Assembly (NCBI GenBank): GCA_004335835.1
Contig: RWJK01001463.1
Span: forward strand, 37,982 to 101,981
Origin: Scenedesmus sp. ARA3
Taxonomy: Eukaryota > Chlorophyta > Chlorophyceae > Sphaeropleales > Scenedesmaceae
Direction of reading: 5' to 3'
Length of the DNA: 64,000 nt
Part shown: positions 1-27,930 of the stretch, piece after piece
Layout of the letters: each line of letters starts with the position of its first letter
Position numbering within the stretch: the stretch's first letter is position 1
Program-made: the position numbers and the translations under genes
The notes under the pieces: model-generated
Database searches by the model: none
What the model was told of the DNA's origin: nothing
What the model saw: only the letters and a program-made list of their open reading frames with translations

Positions 1-17010
<17,010 letters not shown>

Positions 17011-17089
17011 GGGCGCCGAGTGGTATGAGATTGTTGTCTTGGCGGGATGTTGGGCTGCTGTAGCAGGAGTGAAGTGGCAGCTGCAGGAT

Positions 17090-17094
17090 TGTAA
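17090..17094 (+). terminator. TGTAA polyadenylation signal of the transporter
   Basis: TGTAA lies 80 bases after the transporter stop codon. TGTAA is the usual poly(A) signal of chlorophycean green algae (known). It coincides with one end of a dispersed element of about 47 bp (17090-17136), so the element may supply the signal. Confidence 0.5.
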
Positions 17095-17136
17095 AGATGG
17101 ACAGTCTAGCATGAAAAATGCAAATTTGCGCACCTT
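17090..17136 (+). repeat. Dispersed 47-bp element, copy A
   Basis: It starts TGTAAAGATGGACAGTCTA and ends TGCGCACCTT. It is nearly identical to the inverted copy at 61558-61604 and related to copies at 19203 and 27889. Confidence 0.8.
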
Positions 17137-19202
17137 GAATTGCGTTGCGTGGTAGCTAGCGTCCCTTAGCAGTGTTCTGTTACGGGGATGTTGGTGCTGC
17201 ATGCAGCAGCAGTTGGGAGTCACCTGCAGTCTGAAGATGGCGTGTGGGTTCGGCGTGCGTGTAAATGTGAGTCCTGTGCTCAGTTCTGGCAAACGTTGGC
17301 TTCTACTGGGTTGTTCTGACATGCCTTACACATGTGATTAGGATTGTGTTGGCTGTGCTGCTGTCATCATGATCATGATGCCTGCGCCCCTTGTGTCGCT
17401 GGTGTGTTTGCATGCTTCCAGATGTAACATGCAAATTGCATAGCGCTGTTTCCATCTCGCAGTCCTACCACGTGCAGTGTGAGCATGGCGGCCGCGTTCT
17501 CTGATTGCGACAGAGAAGTCCACAGTGTATCTTCAACACACTGCCGAGGCCATGCCTCGTCACCTGTACGTCCTTGGTGGAAATGTTGAACCTCCCGGTC
17601 TAGGGTTTAGGGACCTTCAGGCTGGCGCCAGCGGCAGTGTTACTAGCCGGTGAATGTTACTGCTGCCACGAATGCAACAAATTCCAAAGTGGCAGTCAAC
17701 TTCAGGTTACCCCTAGGCCGTTGCTGGCCAGCAAGGGGCTCAGAAGACACGAAACAGCACTGTCCGCTAGCAGAGGCAGCGCATGTGCGGCTGTTGTTGT
17801 GGTGAACACACCGTCAAAATCAAACAGCTGGCATGCCCAGAAGACAGCTAGTCTAGGGAATGCCACCGTTGGTGCTGCTGCGTGCCATTGACATAACGCC
17901 ACTGATCAAGACTAGCAGTGTTATCAGGTGCCATATGGCATGCATGCGCTGTGTTATTGAATGCAACCTGAAGGGTGGACTAACAACATCTCACAGCATC
18001 ACACCCAGCAACACCCTATGCATGCCCACTCGTAGCGAAGCCGCAGATGCTGCGCGAGGAAAGCTCGTGCAGTGTTTACGTACAGCGGTGCAATGTTGAA
18101 GCTGTCGGCAGGTGCTGGCGCGGTGACTGTGCATCCATTGCAAGCTGCATCAAAGGCAGCAGGTGTGAGACAGCAGTGCAGCACCACACGGCATGCACAC
18201 TTGCAAACAAACGCACCACAGTGGCAGAGGCTGTCATCCTTTAAGCTGGCAACCAGCATGCAGGCCTCCATCAGTATTATCTCAGTGTGACTCAGCCTAA
18301 AACCCAGCACCTTTGCACAGGTGGCTATGTGCGGTGCTGCGCAAAGCAGCCGGCAGACGCGCATACACATCAACCAACAGTCAGCACGGAGGTTGGCGTG
18401 ATGCTGCCTAGCACTGCATTGGCTAGGCATGTAACACAAGCTAACACACGGCATGGAACAGCCAGCATCTGAACATGGCATACGTTGCAGCAAGTCAACA
18501 TGTGCTCAAGGGGTGATGCAGCAAGGCATGCCAATGCCTGGGTGGAGCGCTGAGCAGCAAGTGCTGCTGCTGTCACAAGCAGCGCCACGCCAGGGCTTCA
18601 ACAGAGCCACACACACAAAGGTGGCTTTGCTCCGGGTGCCTGCTCATTTTCTTTCCCTGCAGCACTCCCAAAACGTAGCGCAGCAATTGTAGCACACTCA
18701 AGCCTACTAGGGGTGAGGCAGGTGTGTCCAGCCACCCGTGTACGGGCAGCTGCCAACAAGCCCTTTGCTGTGGATCTCTAGCAGCACCTGGCAACACAGC
18801 ACAGGTGCTGGATGCAGGATAGCACGAACAGCTGCAGCAATTGTCTTCATGTGTGAGCAAACAGCACACCCGTTACTATAACGGCTCATTTGCAGAGGAA
18901 GTTGGCAAAGTAACAGCACTCCGGACACAACAACTGATAAGGGTAGTCAGGGATGTGTGTGGGAGCTGCCATGCGGCGGCAGCAGACCAGGAGCTGACTG
19001 CTGCACCAGCTGTCAAGCTAGGCAGCATGTGTGGCATGCAAATCGCCACGCAACACACTTTACGCGGCTTCTTATATCCACAATGCCATGACACAGGCTG
19101 TGGCAGCACCTCTAGGACCGCCGCAACGATTGCAATACTCGGATACACTGTATACCTCAAATGCACTGGGACAGTCTTCAATGCATACGTGTGACCACGC
19201 CT

Positions 19203-19250
19203 TGTAAATAGGACGATTCTAAGCATGGCAAAAGCATAACTGCGCACCTT
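19203..19250 (+). repeat. Dispersed 47-bp element, copy B (diverged)
   Basis: It starts TGTAAATAGGAC, holds CTAAGCATGG in the middle and ends CTGCGCACCTT. It aligns end to end with copy A with a few substitutions and two single-base gaps. Confidence 0.65.
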
Positions 19251-20164
19251 GTGGGCAAGGCCTGCAGCAGCACACACACGCACACGCACACGCGCACAGA
19301 CTCACCCAACCGCACGTAGCCACCAACCGTGCAGGCACCACAGCGCCAGAGCAATGCACAGCACGCGCATGGTTGTCAGGAAGCCATGTAACAAGCAAGA
19401 GCAACATACTATGTAGATACCAGGACAGCCGCAGTAATCGTCAAAGTGAGGCTCACCAGGGAAGCCTTCACATGCATCCATTCTCACAAGCCCAAGCCTC
19501 ACTCGATGAGTCATGAACCAGCACCCCAAAACCTCAAACTGCCCAAGTCACATGTAGCCACCAACCGTCCAGCCACCACGCTTGCAACCTGCAGCAGAGG
19601 TGCAATACATTCAGCTGTGCCTGTATGTAGTTCTGCGCGCATGTCATGCAACGAGCGCAGCATTCCAAAAGTGTGTGTCATAAGCTCGCACGCCATGCCT
19701 CGCACCCTTGCGTCATAAACGCCATAATGATGGAACGTGCATGCTGCCGAGGAGACGACTCCACAGCAGCAGCACTGCTGATTGCATGCAGCAGCAGGGC
19801 AGCTATTGAGATCACCCACACCGGACCATGCGCCTGGCAGAAGGGGGCCCTTGTACCCACAAAACGTTGCCCATGCACGTGGCACAAACTGTGCAGGGAA
19901 GTTGCCCACCTGGTGGAGGGGCCGCCTTGGTACCCACAAAACGTTGTTTGTGAACAAAACACAAACATTGCAGGGAGTCAGTCGCCCACATCCAACATGC
20001 ATAACCAAAGTTTGATGTAGAGGTCATAGCATCCAAGGACAAGAGGCTCAACGCCAATTGAGGAAGGTCCTCCAACATACCGCCTCCCATGCGTACGTAG
20101 TCAAATAACAGATGCCGGGCCAAAGATTCCATGCCCAGCACCAACAATAAGTAGCCTTGAACAT

Positions 20165-20345
20165 GGTGTGCTCGCCGGCGCACCAGCAGATTGCCAGGCA
20201 ATCAGCAGCATGCCGGGCCACCAGCAGCATGCAGGCAACCAGCAGCATATGCCAGGCAACCAGCAACATGCCAGGCCACTAGCAACATGCCAGGCCACTA
20301 GCAGCATATGCCAGGCCACCAGCAGCATGCAGGCTACGCTGCCAG
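20165..20345 (+). repeat. Short tandem repeat, unit about 20-21 bp
   Basis: About eight imperfect copies of the unit ccaggcaaccagcagcatg. It occurs in an intergenic stretch, and the open frames through it are repeat artefacts. Confidence 0.8.
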
Positions 20346-21574
20346 CAGGCCGCCAAGGGCCCGGCGGCCCTGCAGCAGCACGCGCTGTTTTGGGAGAGCA
20401 GGGTTGCTGCAGGATCGCTGCGGTACACCAAAGAGGAGGGATGCTGTGATGCACCAGTGTGAGAGGGGAAACTCTGCAGCGCATTTGAGGGTGGAACATC
20501 GCTGGCAGGTACGCTGCCAAAAGGCTGCACGAACAATGCAGTACGATGGGAGGGATAGAAGAAACTCTGCAATGCCCTAGCGCTGAAATGCAACAAACAC
20601 CAGCTGGGCAGCAACGCATCAACTAGTACAGCGGCAAACGTTTGGCCACGCGCGTTATCACTGCTGCAGCCCAGGTGCCGCATCAGCTCGTGTGGCCTGA
20701 CAGGCAATAATACTCAAGCCAGCCGCCACATACGGGTAAAATGGGCTGCATGCCTCATCGCCACATGTTCCGGCAGTCTAAGCATATCGCTTTTGGAATG
20801 CTGCAACAGCCACAGCCAGCACTTGAAATAGGATGTAGAACTGCTTGCTTATGCAGCAGCACCTGTGCCAGGCATATATAAACCATCCATCACATGTGCA
20901 CGATCCAAACTACTGGCGTTCTGCCCATGCAGCACACGCACAGCCGCACAGCTGTCACACTGTGTGCAGCCATAAACTTATAACTATGTGGAAACCCACA
21001 CCCAACATTCCAACAATAACATCACATGGATCAGCCTGCGGGGGCACACGGCCCTCGTATGTTTTCACTTTTAGTAACCCCCTCCTTTGCACATAAACAC
21101 ACCTTTGCACATAAACACACGGACACACACCGGAGCACCCATAAGGCTGCCTGTCAGGAGCACAGCTGAGGCTCAAACTGAGTAGCATGTGATGCAAGAA
21201 CACAAAAACAAAACAGCAGCATCAGGGGTGGTACCGCCGTCCATTTGGTGCGATGCGGTCGGACCGGCGGCATACCTTGGAGCAAACAAAAACTCCTATT
21301 TGGCTGATAAAAGCCGCACACCAGAGCAGCGCTGGATTTTGAACTGCAGACCTGGTTCTGCGGATTCATGGTGCTGGGGTGCGTGACAATGCACAGGCAG
21401 GCGTGTGAGCGAGGCATGCCCAGGGCTATAAAGCCCTGGTTATAAGTACAGCAGCAGGATTCATATGCCGCTGTGTTGCTGGCGGCTAGCATGCACATGA
21501 TCATTCGTGTCGCCAAACAAGAGGCACTGTGGCGGTCTGTGCATATCACCTGCAGCATTGCAACAGCTGCCCTT

Positions 21575-22055
21575 GCTGGCTGGGCGCAGCAAAGCATACG
21601 CAAACAGACACGCGGCCAGTTGCATCGTTCAAGCAGCGCAAGTGATGTCCCATGCGCATTCTGAATCCCAACTGCCAGCCGTTGTAAGCCACCACCCTTG
21701 CTGGCTCAGCGCAGCGAAACACACACAAACAACCAAGCCACCAGTTTCCTCAGTCAAGCAGCGCAAGTGAGTCCTATGCGCATTCTGAATCCCAACTGCC
21801 AGACGTTGTAAGCCACCACCCTTGCTGGCTCAGCGCAGCGAAACACACACAAACAACCAAGCCACCAGTTTCCTCAGTCAAGCAGCGCAAGTGAGTCCTA
21901 TGCGCATTCTGAATCCCAACTGCCAGCCGTTGTAAGCCACCACCCTTGCTGGCTCAGCGCAGCGAAGCACACGATAACAGACACGCCACCAGTTGCACCG
22001 TTCAAGCAGCGCAAGTGAGTTCTATGCACATTCTATATCCCAACTGCCAGCTGTC
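21575..22055 (+). repeat. 124-bp tandem array, about four units
   Basis: The landmark gcattctgaatcccaactg starts at about 21655, 21779 and 21903, with a degraded copy near 22027, so the period is 124 bp. Units also share ccacccttgctggctcagcg and caagcagcgcaagtgagt. Flanks hold partial units. Its period is close to that of several exon echoes. Confidence 0.85.
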
Positions 22056-23373
22056 GTAACCAACACACAAGCATGCGTGCAAGCTGCAAGTGACACATCA
22101 CACTCCCGCCACTGGATCAAGCAGTAAGCACCAGCTGTATCACCCAAGGTGAACAATGACACATGTCACCCTAGAGTGCCAGCCCAATCACTACAGTGCC
22201 GGCCCATCCAAGGCTGCAACCTTAGCTAACATGCCATGAGACAGCCCACCACAGTCTCACCCAGAATCTTAGCAGAGCAGAGCAGCAGAGAAGCTGGAAT
22301 CACACCATGACATATTCATACAGCAGAAACCTCACCGAAGCTGCGTCCGCAGCACACCACCGGGGCAAACCACGCTCAATCCCGCCAAGCTGGCCTAAAG
22401 CAACACGTATGCGCTGCGGATTCTGCCCATACGGCCTGACGCTTGGATGGTGCAAGCACCATCACAACGCGAGCGCCAGGACTCATGGAGCGCAGTTGCA
22501 ACACTTGTGATCAGCAAGCACACCAGCACAAAGAGAAGAGAAGCCTTACCCAAACAGTAAACTCCAATTTGATGGTGTCGTATTGCAGAGACAGGCAGGC
22601 AGAGACAGCAGAGACAGACTCAAATGCCCGCCAGGTGTGCGCCTATACTGGCGGCCCACCAGCCTGCAGCAGTGCTGCCAGCAGACCTCAGAGCTCAGAG
22701 CTCAGCCTTGACCAGCGCAGACCTCAGCCTCAGACCTCAGCGCTGCCCCATGCTCATAGGCCTCAGCAGACCCCACAGACCTCAGAGATCAGCCAGCGCG
22801 ACGCTGCCCCATGCTCACAGCGTGCACAGCCACAAATGGTTCAGGCACACGGCATGCACAGCACATCGGCAAACAACCCAGGTTCTTGTAAAGAAACTGC
22901 GAGGGCTGCGACACCCCACCAGTAGCATTTACCCCAATGGCCCACAAGCAACACCATCTCCCACTGTCATCGAACACAGAACTGTGAAGCATATGCTCTG
23001 GGAAGGAAGCTATCATGAAGAGCTGTGACACCCTGCCAGTGTGTTCTCCTCCACTGCCCACAGTCACCATCATTCCCCCGCTGTATTAAAACCATAACTG
23101 TGACGCATGTGCTGTAAATCACCCACGCCTTGACAGCAAACTCAAGCAGCCGCCTGTACTGTTGTCATACAACAGAACATGGAAAGCCGCCTGCAGGCAA
23201 ACTCGCAGCAACCCGCCACCCAGCAGCTGCGCTGTGAGTCCTCATACTCATACTGAACAGGCACTCTTCACCTAGCAGTTGTACTGCGGCCAGGCGTCAA
23301 CGCTGCCCCAGCATCTTCCTTCAAGTCAAGCGCTACTGCTGCTGCTGCTGCTCTGCACCAGCTGTCTTAAGAA

Positions 23374-23524
23374 TCAGTCTAATGATTTGCTATCCGCAGC
23401 AGCAGCTTCAGCATCTGGCTCACCAGCAGCTGCAGCCGCAGCAAGGATATCCAACCTTGCCCTCTTTGCTGCACCACCGCGCTGCTGCTGCTGCTGTCGC
23501 TCACCAGCGCCAGCAGCAGCAGTT

Positions 23525-23566
<42 letters not shown>

Positions 23567-23803
23567 CGCATGACAGCAGCAGCAGCAGCTGCTGCTGCTT
23601 GCACCTCTGGCACTGCAGCCCTCTGCATTGCTGCTGCGGCGTCGCTGCCGTTGTGCTGAGGCGCTGCTGCTGGCTTGACGGCGTTGTTGTTGGGGCCCTT
23701 GCTGTGCCTGGCCATCTGGCGGTGCTTGCGGCGGCTGTTGCTGTCTGCTGCTGCAGTGACGCCAGCCACACCCTCCTGATCACGTGACAGATCGTCACCA
23801 GGT

Positions 23804-23846
<43 letters not shown>

Positions 23847-24722
23847 ACCGCCCAGGTTCTGCTGCAGCAGCTGCAGGATGCCACATTTGCCTGACCGCAG
23901 CAACAGACTCCAGCACTTGGTGTGCGCGGGTTGGCACCTGCGTCGCTGCTGTCTCTGCAGGGTCTAGCACAGCATGATGGCCAGGGTTCAGGCTGCCAGG
24001 CAGAATCTCGGCCTGGCGGCTGTTGTCTGCGAGCCGGCGCAGTGCCGCTGCAGCAGCTGCTGCTGCATAGCTGATGGCAGGGACAGGTGGCGCACCAGCA
24101 GGCTGCGCAAAAGCAGCAGCAGCGGCAGTGTTTGTTGCTGCTGGTGCAGCATTGGCATCAGCAGCAGCTGCTGCTTGCATTGCGGGTCTAGCAGCAGCAG
24201 CAGCAGCAGCTCTCTCCAAAGCCTGCATCTGGTTGCTGCGTGCTGCAGGAACAGCAGCAGCATTGCCTGCAGCTGCAGCTGCTTCAGGTGCTGCTGGGTG
24301 TGCTGCCGCTCCCACCACTGCCGCGGCTGCAACCGCTGGGTGCGCTTCGGGTGCTGCTGCCCCTGCTGCTGCTGCGGCTGCAACCGCTGGGTTCGCTTCG
24401 GGTGCTGCTGCCCCTGCTGCTGCTGCGGCCGCAATTGCTGGGTGCGCTTCGGGTGCTGCTGCCCCTGCTGCTGCTCCTGCTTCCGCCGCTGCTGCGGCCC
24501 TTGCAACTGCTGCTGCTGCTGCCAGTGCTGGCGGGCCGCGCATCAAGGCCGCCTGCCGCAGAGAGCACATGTGCAGTACCTCCCCCATCTGCGCCAAGCG
24601 CTGCTCCCAACGGAGCACCTGGCGCAGCTGTGCGTCACGCTCAGCAGCAGCACCCGCTGCTGCTGCTGCTGCTGCCACGTCCTGCAGGGGGCCGCCTGCC
24701 GCTGCTGCATCAGCAAGGCCCT

Positions 24723-24769
<47 letters not shown>

Positions 24770-25428
24770 CCAGCTGCAGGTTCAGCTGCATCATCATCGT
24801 CTGCCCCCTCTGCGGCAGCTGCTGCTGCTCTCAGGGTGCCACCCTCACCACTCGTGACCGCCTCCCGAGCATCTGCCGGCAGCACTGTGGCGTCCGGCGC
24901 CGCCCTATATGCTGCTGCTGCTGTGTCTGCTGAAGCATCGCTGTCAGCTCCATCGGCTGCTGCTGCAGCGCGTCGCCTGCCCTGCCTCGCGTGCCTGCCC
25001 TGCCCAGCCAGCCTGGCCTGCCTGTCCTGCAGCACGTGCAGCCGCATGGCGCGCAGCGCGCCAGCTGCCCTGCAGCTGCGGCTGTCTCCCACAAACTCGA
25101 CCAGCAGCTGGTACTTGTTGCACTGCTGGCAGAACCTGCGTGTGTGCAGCAGCAAGGCATGCGCAGCGCGTGCGCGTGTGAGCGTAGTGCGCGTCAGCAT
25201 TGTCTTGAACATGCGTGTGACACATGCGTGCGTTGCCTGCAGCTTTTCTAGATGTACCACAGCGCGCAGGGCTCTGCACATTGGGTAGCAGCGGTGGTAT
25301 CCACCAGATCGATGCAAGGGGTAGGATGAATCTGAAGTGATGTGAGCGTGGCTGTTTGCATGAGATGTTGAGGCTGGGTGATAGGCAGCAGCAGTGACAT
25401 CCTGGGTGGTTGCTGTGCGCACCTGCAT
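23374..25428 (-). CDS. Ala-rich protein with divergent SBP-box (putative transcription factor)
   Basis: A long open frame (up to 684 codons) on the minus strand. Near its N-terminus it has GYHRCYPMC.ALRAV and, further on, RFCQQCNKYQLL.EF.GDSRSC, which match the middle and second zinc-binding parts of plant/algal SBP domains. Between the two lies text that is probably an intron: a CACGCAG acceptor falls before the FCQQC codons at about 25135, where SBP genes commonly have an intron. The usual His after FCQQC is Gln, and the first Cys cluster was not found, so the N-terminus or an upstream exon is missing from this model. A basic stretch (RQGRRR) follows. The remainder is poly-Ala with a late basic KRARLD, possibly nuclear. 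SBP proteins bind GTAC-core DNA sites (known); function here is inferred. Confidence 0.55.
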
Positions 25429-27268
25429 GGGTGCCCTGCCAAGAGCACCACTGGAGCTCTGATGTCGGCCATGTGCTCGTTTGGCTGATGTCGTGTGTGT
25501 GCGCAGTTAAAGTTAGGCCACCTGCAGCAGTGGAAGTACGTGCATGTGAGTCATGTGAGTGCTGCAGCAGCAGCACCAGCTCTTGCCTGCCACGTGAGGA
25601 CATTTTCTTGTCAAGGTTACAACCGTGTCCTGCCACATGGTTCATGTGGTGCGTGTCAAGCACGTGGGGACGACATGCCGGACTGTGCAGTGTGCAGTAC
25701 TGGTCAGTAGTGACTAGTGTGTCGTTCGTGAGGTGGCACTACCAGAGCTGCTAGCGCAGGTGCAAACAATGGCGTGCGAGACAGACTCTGAACAAATCAA
25801 GATGTGTTCCTTGAACAAATTTTTGTTGCTGAGAGGTATACACGGCCATACTAGAGGGAACCCGGCGTGCATGAAATCACGCTGCTATGCACGTCTTCCG
25901 GCTGTTGTCTACTTCAGCTTGCTCTGTCAGCTGTTATATTGTTCAAAGGATCAACTGGAAGGTGCCAGCGACAGCACGGACGCAGTGTCCGGCGATGCCA
26001 GGAGCCTTATCGCAGGGCCATGCAATGTCGACACCGACGGCCAGTGAAAAAAGAGGCTGATGTCACAACATACAGTATCACATTGAATGCAGCGAGCACA
26101 CATGACAGCAGCCTACCTCACGCTCCATCAGTGCAGGGCGTCGTCGACAACCGGGGCCTGTTGCTTTGGCTCGTCTTGCCGTCAGCTGGTGCCCCAAGAA
26201 GACGTTCCCTGCATGTTTTCAGGCGGGGTCACGTGCAGGGATGAGAAAAGATCCTGTGGTAGGTCGTGCTGCATGCCTACTCGCACACACCTCCAAAACG
26301 CAGTCAAATCACCTCAAAAATCACGACGTAGTCAAATGCGAGCCTATTGATGGGTGCTAGTCGCTGGTTCGCGTGCTCAAGCACATCAGCTGGCATTCAC
26401 TGATTGAGCTGTTCAACATCCGTTTCTAGGTGCAAGCTGCTACATGAGGTTATCTTCGTGAAACTAGCTTGTAGCTGAGCCAATGCGCGTCGCCGCATCC
26501 ACTGTATACGACGCGTGTTTGGGTCACAGTGCCCTCTCACCAGTGACAGGCCGCACTAAAGGTCGTTTTCCCCTCGTGCAGCGCTCAAGGTATGGACTAG
26601 TACCTGCCATCATGAAGGTGGCCAGGCAGCAGGGGCAGACCCGCTGCTGAAAGCCTTTCTGCTGTGCAGCACACTGTGAGCTGGCAGCTCAGCAGTGCCA
26701 CTACCTCTAGTAAATGACGAGGTTAGGCTGACCCTAGACTGCAAAGCCCCATAGTAATTGCATTACTGCGCTCCTTCAAGAGAACCTGGAGGAGAGCTCC
26801 GCCCACGCTCCCCTGATGCTCCGAGTGTGCTGTCACTCCACTAGTACGCTACTGGTACTGAGTACTGCGGTACTGCGGCAGTGCCTGCCCAAAGCCTATG
26901 CATGGTATGTGTACAGGCAACGCGCAAAAACACGTTGCATGTTATCAAGTGCTTATGACAAACGAGAACAGGACTGCCAGTGAAGCACAGGCTCCGGGCA
27001 GCAGCAATGGGCCAGTCCGACTGGCAATGCATGGCATGCGGCATGCCATGTGGCCTGGTGGCACGGCCCATGGCCACTTTTGGCCACGGCGCAACAGCGT
27101 TGGCCACCTTTTGCCGCAGGTAAACCCATGCTACTCACGCTCAAGTCACCCACCCGCAGTGAACCAAGCGGCTCCAGTCACGGTGTCAGCGAAGACTGCA
27201 CAGTATGCTGCAGCCTGCAGGCAGCCTGGACAATGTTTAAATTTGTCTTATTACTCGTAGAGTAGTGG

Positions 27269-27269
<1 letters not shown>

Positions 27270-27342
<73 letters not shown>

Positions 27343-27437
27343 GCAGCAAAAGCAGAAGCAGCCAAAGCAGAGGCAGCAGAAAGAGCAGAAGCAGCAGCAA
27401 CGATTGCAGCAATTGCAAAACTTGATTGAAGCGTAAG
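27270..27437 (+). repeat. (CAG)n tract with open Gln-rich frame
   Basis: A CAG run followed by a mixed tail. One plus frame reads poly-Gln then KQKQPKQRQQKEQKQQQRLQ and ends QNLIEA at a TAA (27435-27437). The frame has no Met but follows a possible TAG acceptor. A second frame reads Ala/Glu-rich and is also open. It may be a terminal exon of an unseen gene or only a microsatellite. Confidence 0.5.
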
Positions 27438-27888
27438 GAATGCGTGGTGCAGCAACTGCACTCAGCATCGTTTATGGTGTGGGAGCGCATGTGTGCATAG
27501 GTAACGGCGCGCCCTGCGCGGGGCAGCTTTGCACTTCTACACCGTGACACCAGCCTCCCACTTATGCTCCCTCATCCTGCCTCATCATTTAGCACGGGGC
27601 GATGGACTGTGGATGCGGTGGGCTTGCTGGTTCAACGGTAAGTTACACTTGTTGCCTGCACATGTGCGCCCAGGGCGTCAGCATTGGGATGCCACCAGCA
27701 GCGCCGCAACGCTGCCACTTGCAGTGTAACGCTTCAATGGGGTGTTGCATATGCATACATACTGTTGCAAGGCAAATTCAACATCAGGGAAGCACCCAAA
27801 GGGATGATTGACAGTGAGTGTCAACAATGTGCCCCCCTGTCCGTGCTCCCAATCTTGCCATGCGAGGGGCGCGTGTGCTATGACATGT

Positions 27889-27930
27889 AAGGTGCGCAGC
27901 TATGCATTTATCATGGTCCTCAAAGTCAAG
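27889..27930 (-). repeat. Dispersed 47-bp element, copy D (diverged, inverted)
   Basis: On the minus strand it reads GAGGACCATGATAAATGCAT then AGCTGCGCACCTT. It shares the core and the CTGCGCACCTT end with copies A and C. Confidence 0.6.

Larger units (their letters stand above)
17011..23373. other. 6.4 kb without a convincing gene
   Basis: No open frame here shows recognisable domains, and no exon chain could be built on either strand. It holds the transporter 3' end, two copies of the dispersed 47-bp element, several short tandem arrays listed separately, paired 30-40 bp duplications (around 19305/19545 and 19850/19930) and a 16-bp palindrome at 17365-17380. A poorly conserved gene cannot be excluded. 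Confidence 0.55.

Noticed and set aside
17599..17612. Telomere-like ctagggtttaggg
   Set aside because: A single occurrence without tandem copies; not evidence of a telomere or interstitial array.
20165..22055. CRISPR-like array
   Set aside because: The units are directly tandem without unique spacers of uniform size, and the genome is eukaryotic.
24074..25288. 404-codon plus-strand frame opposite the SBP-like gene
   Set aside because: It is an Ala/Ser shadow of the triplet-rich minus frame, with no recognisable motif; the minus frame is longer and contains the SBP-box signature.
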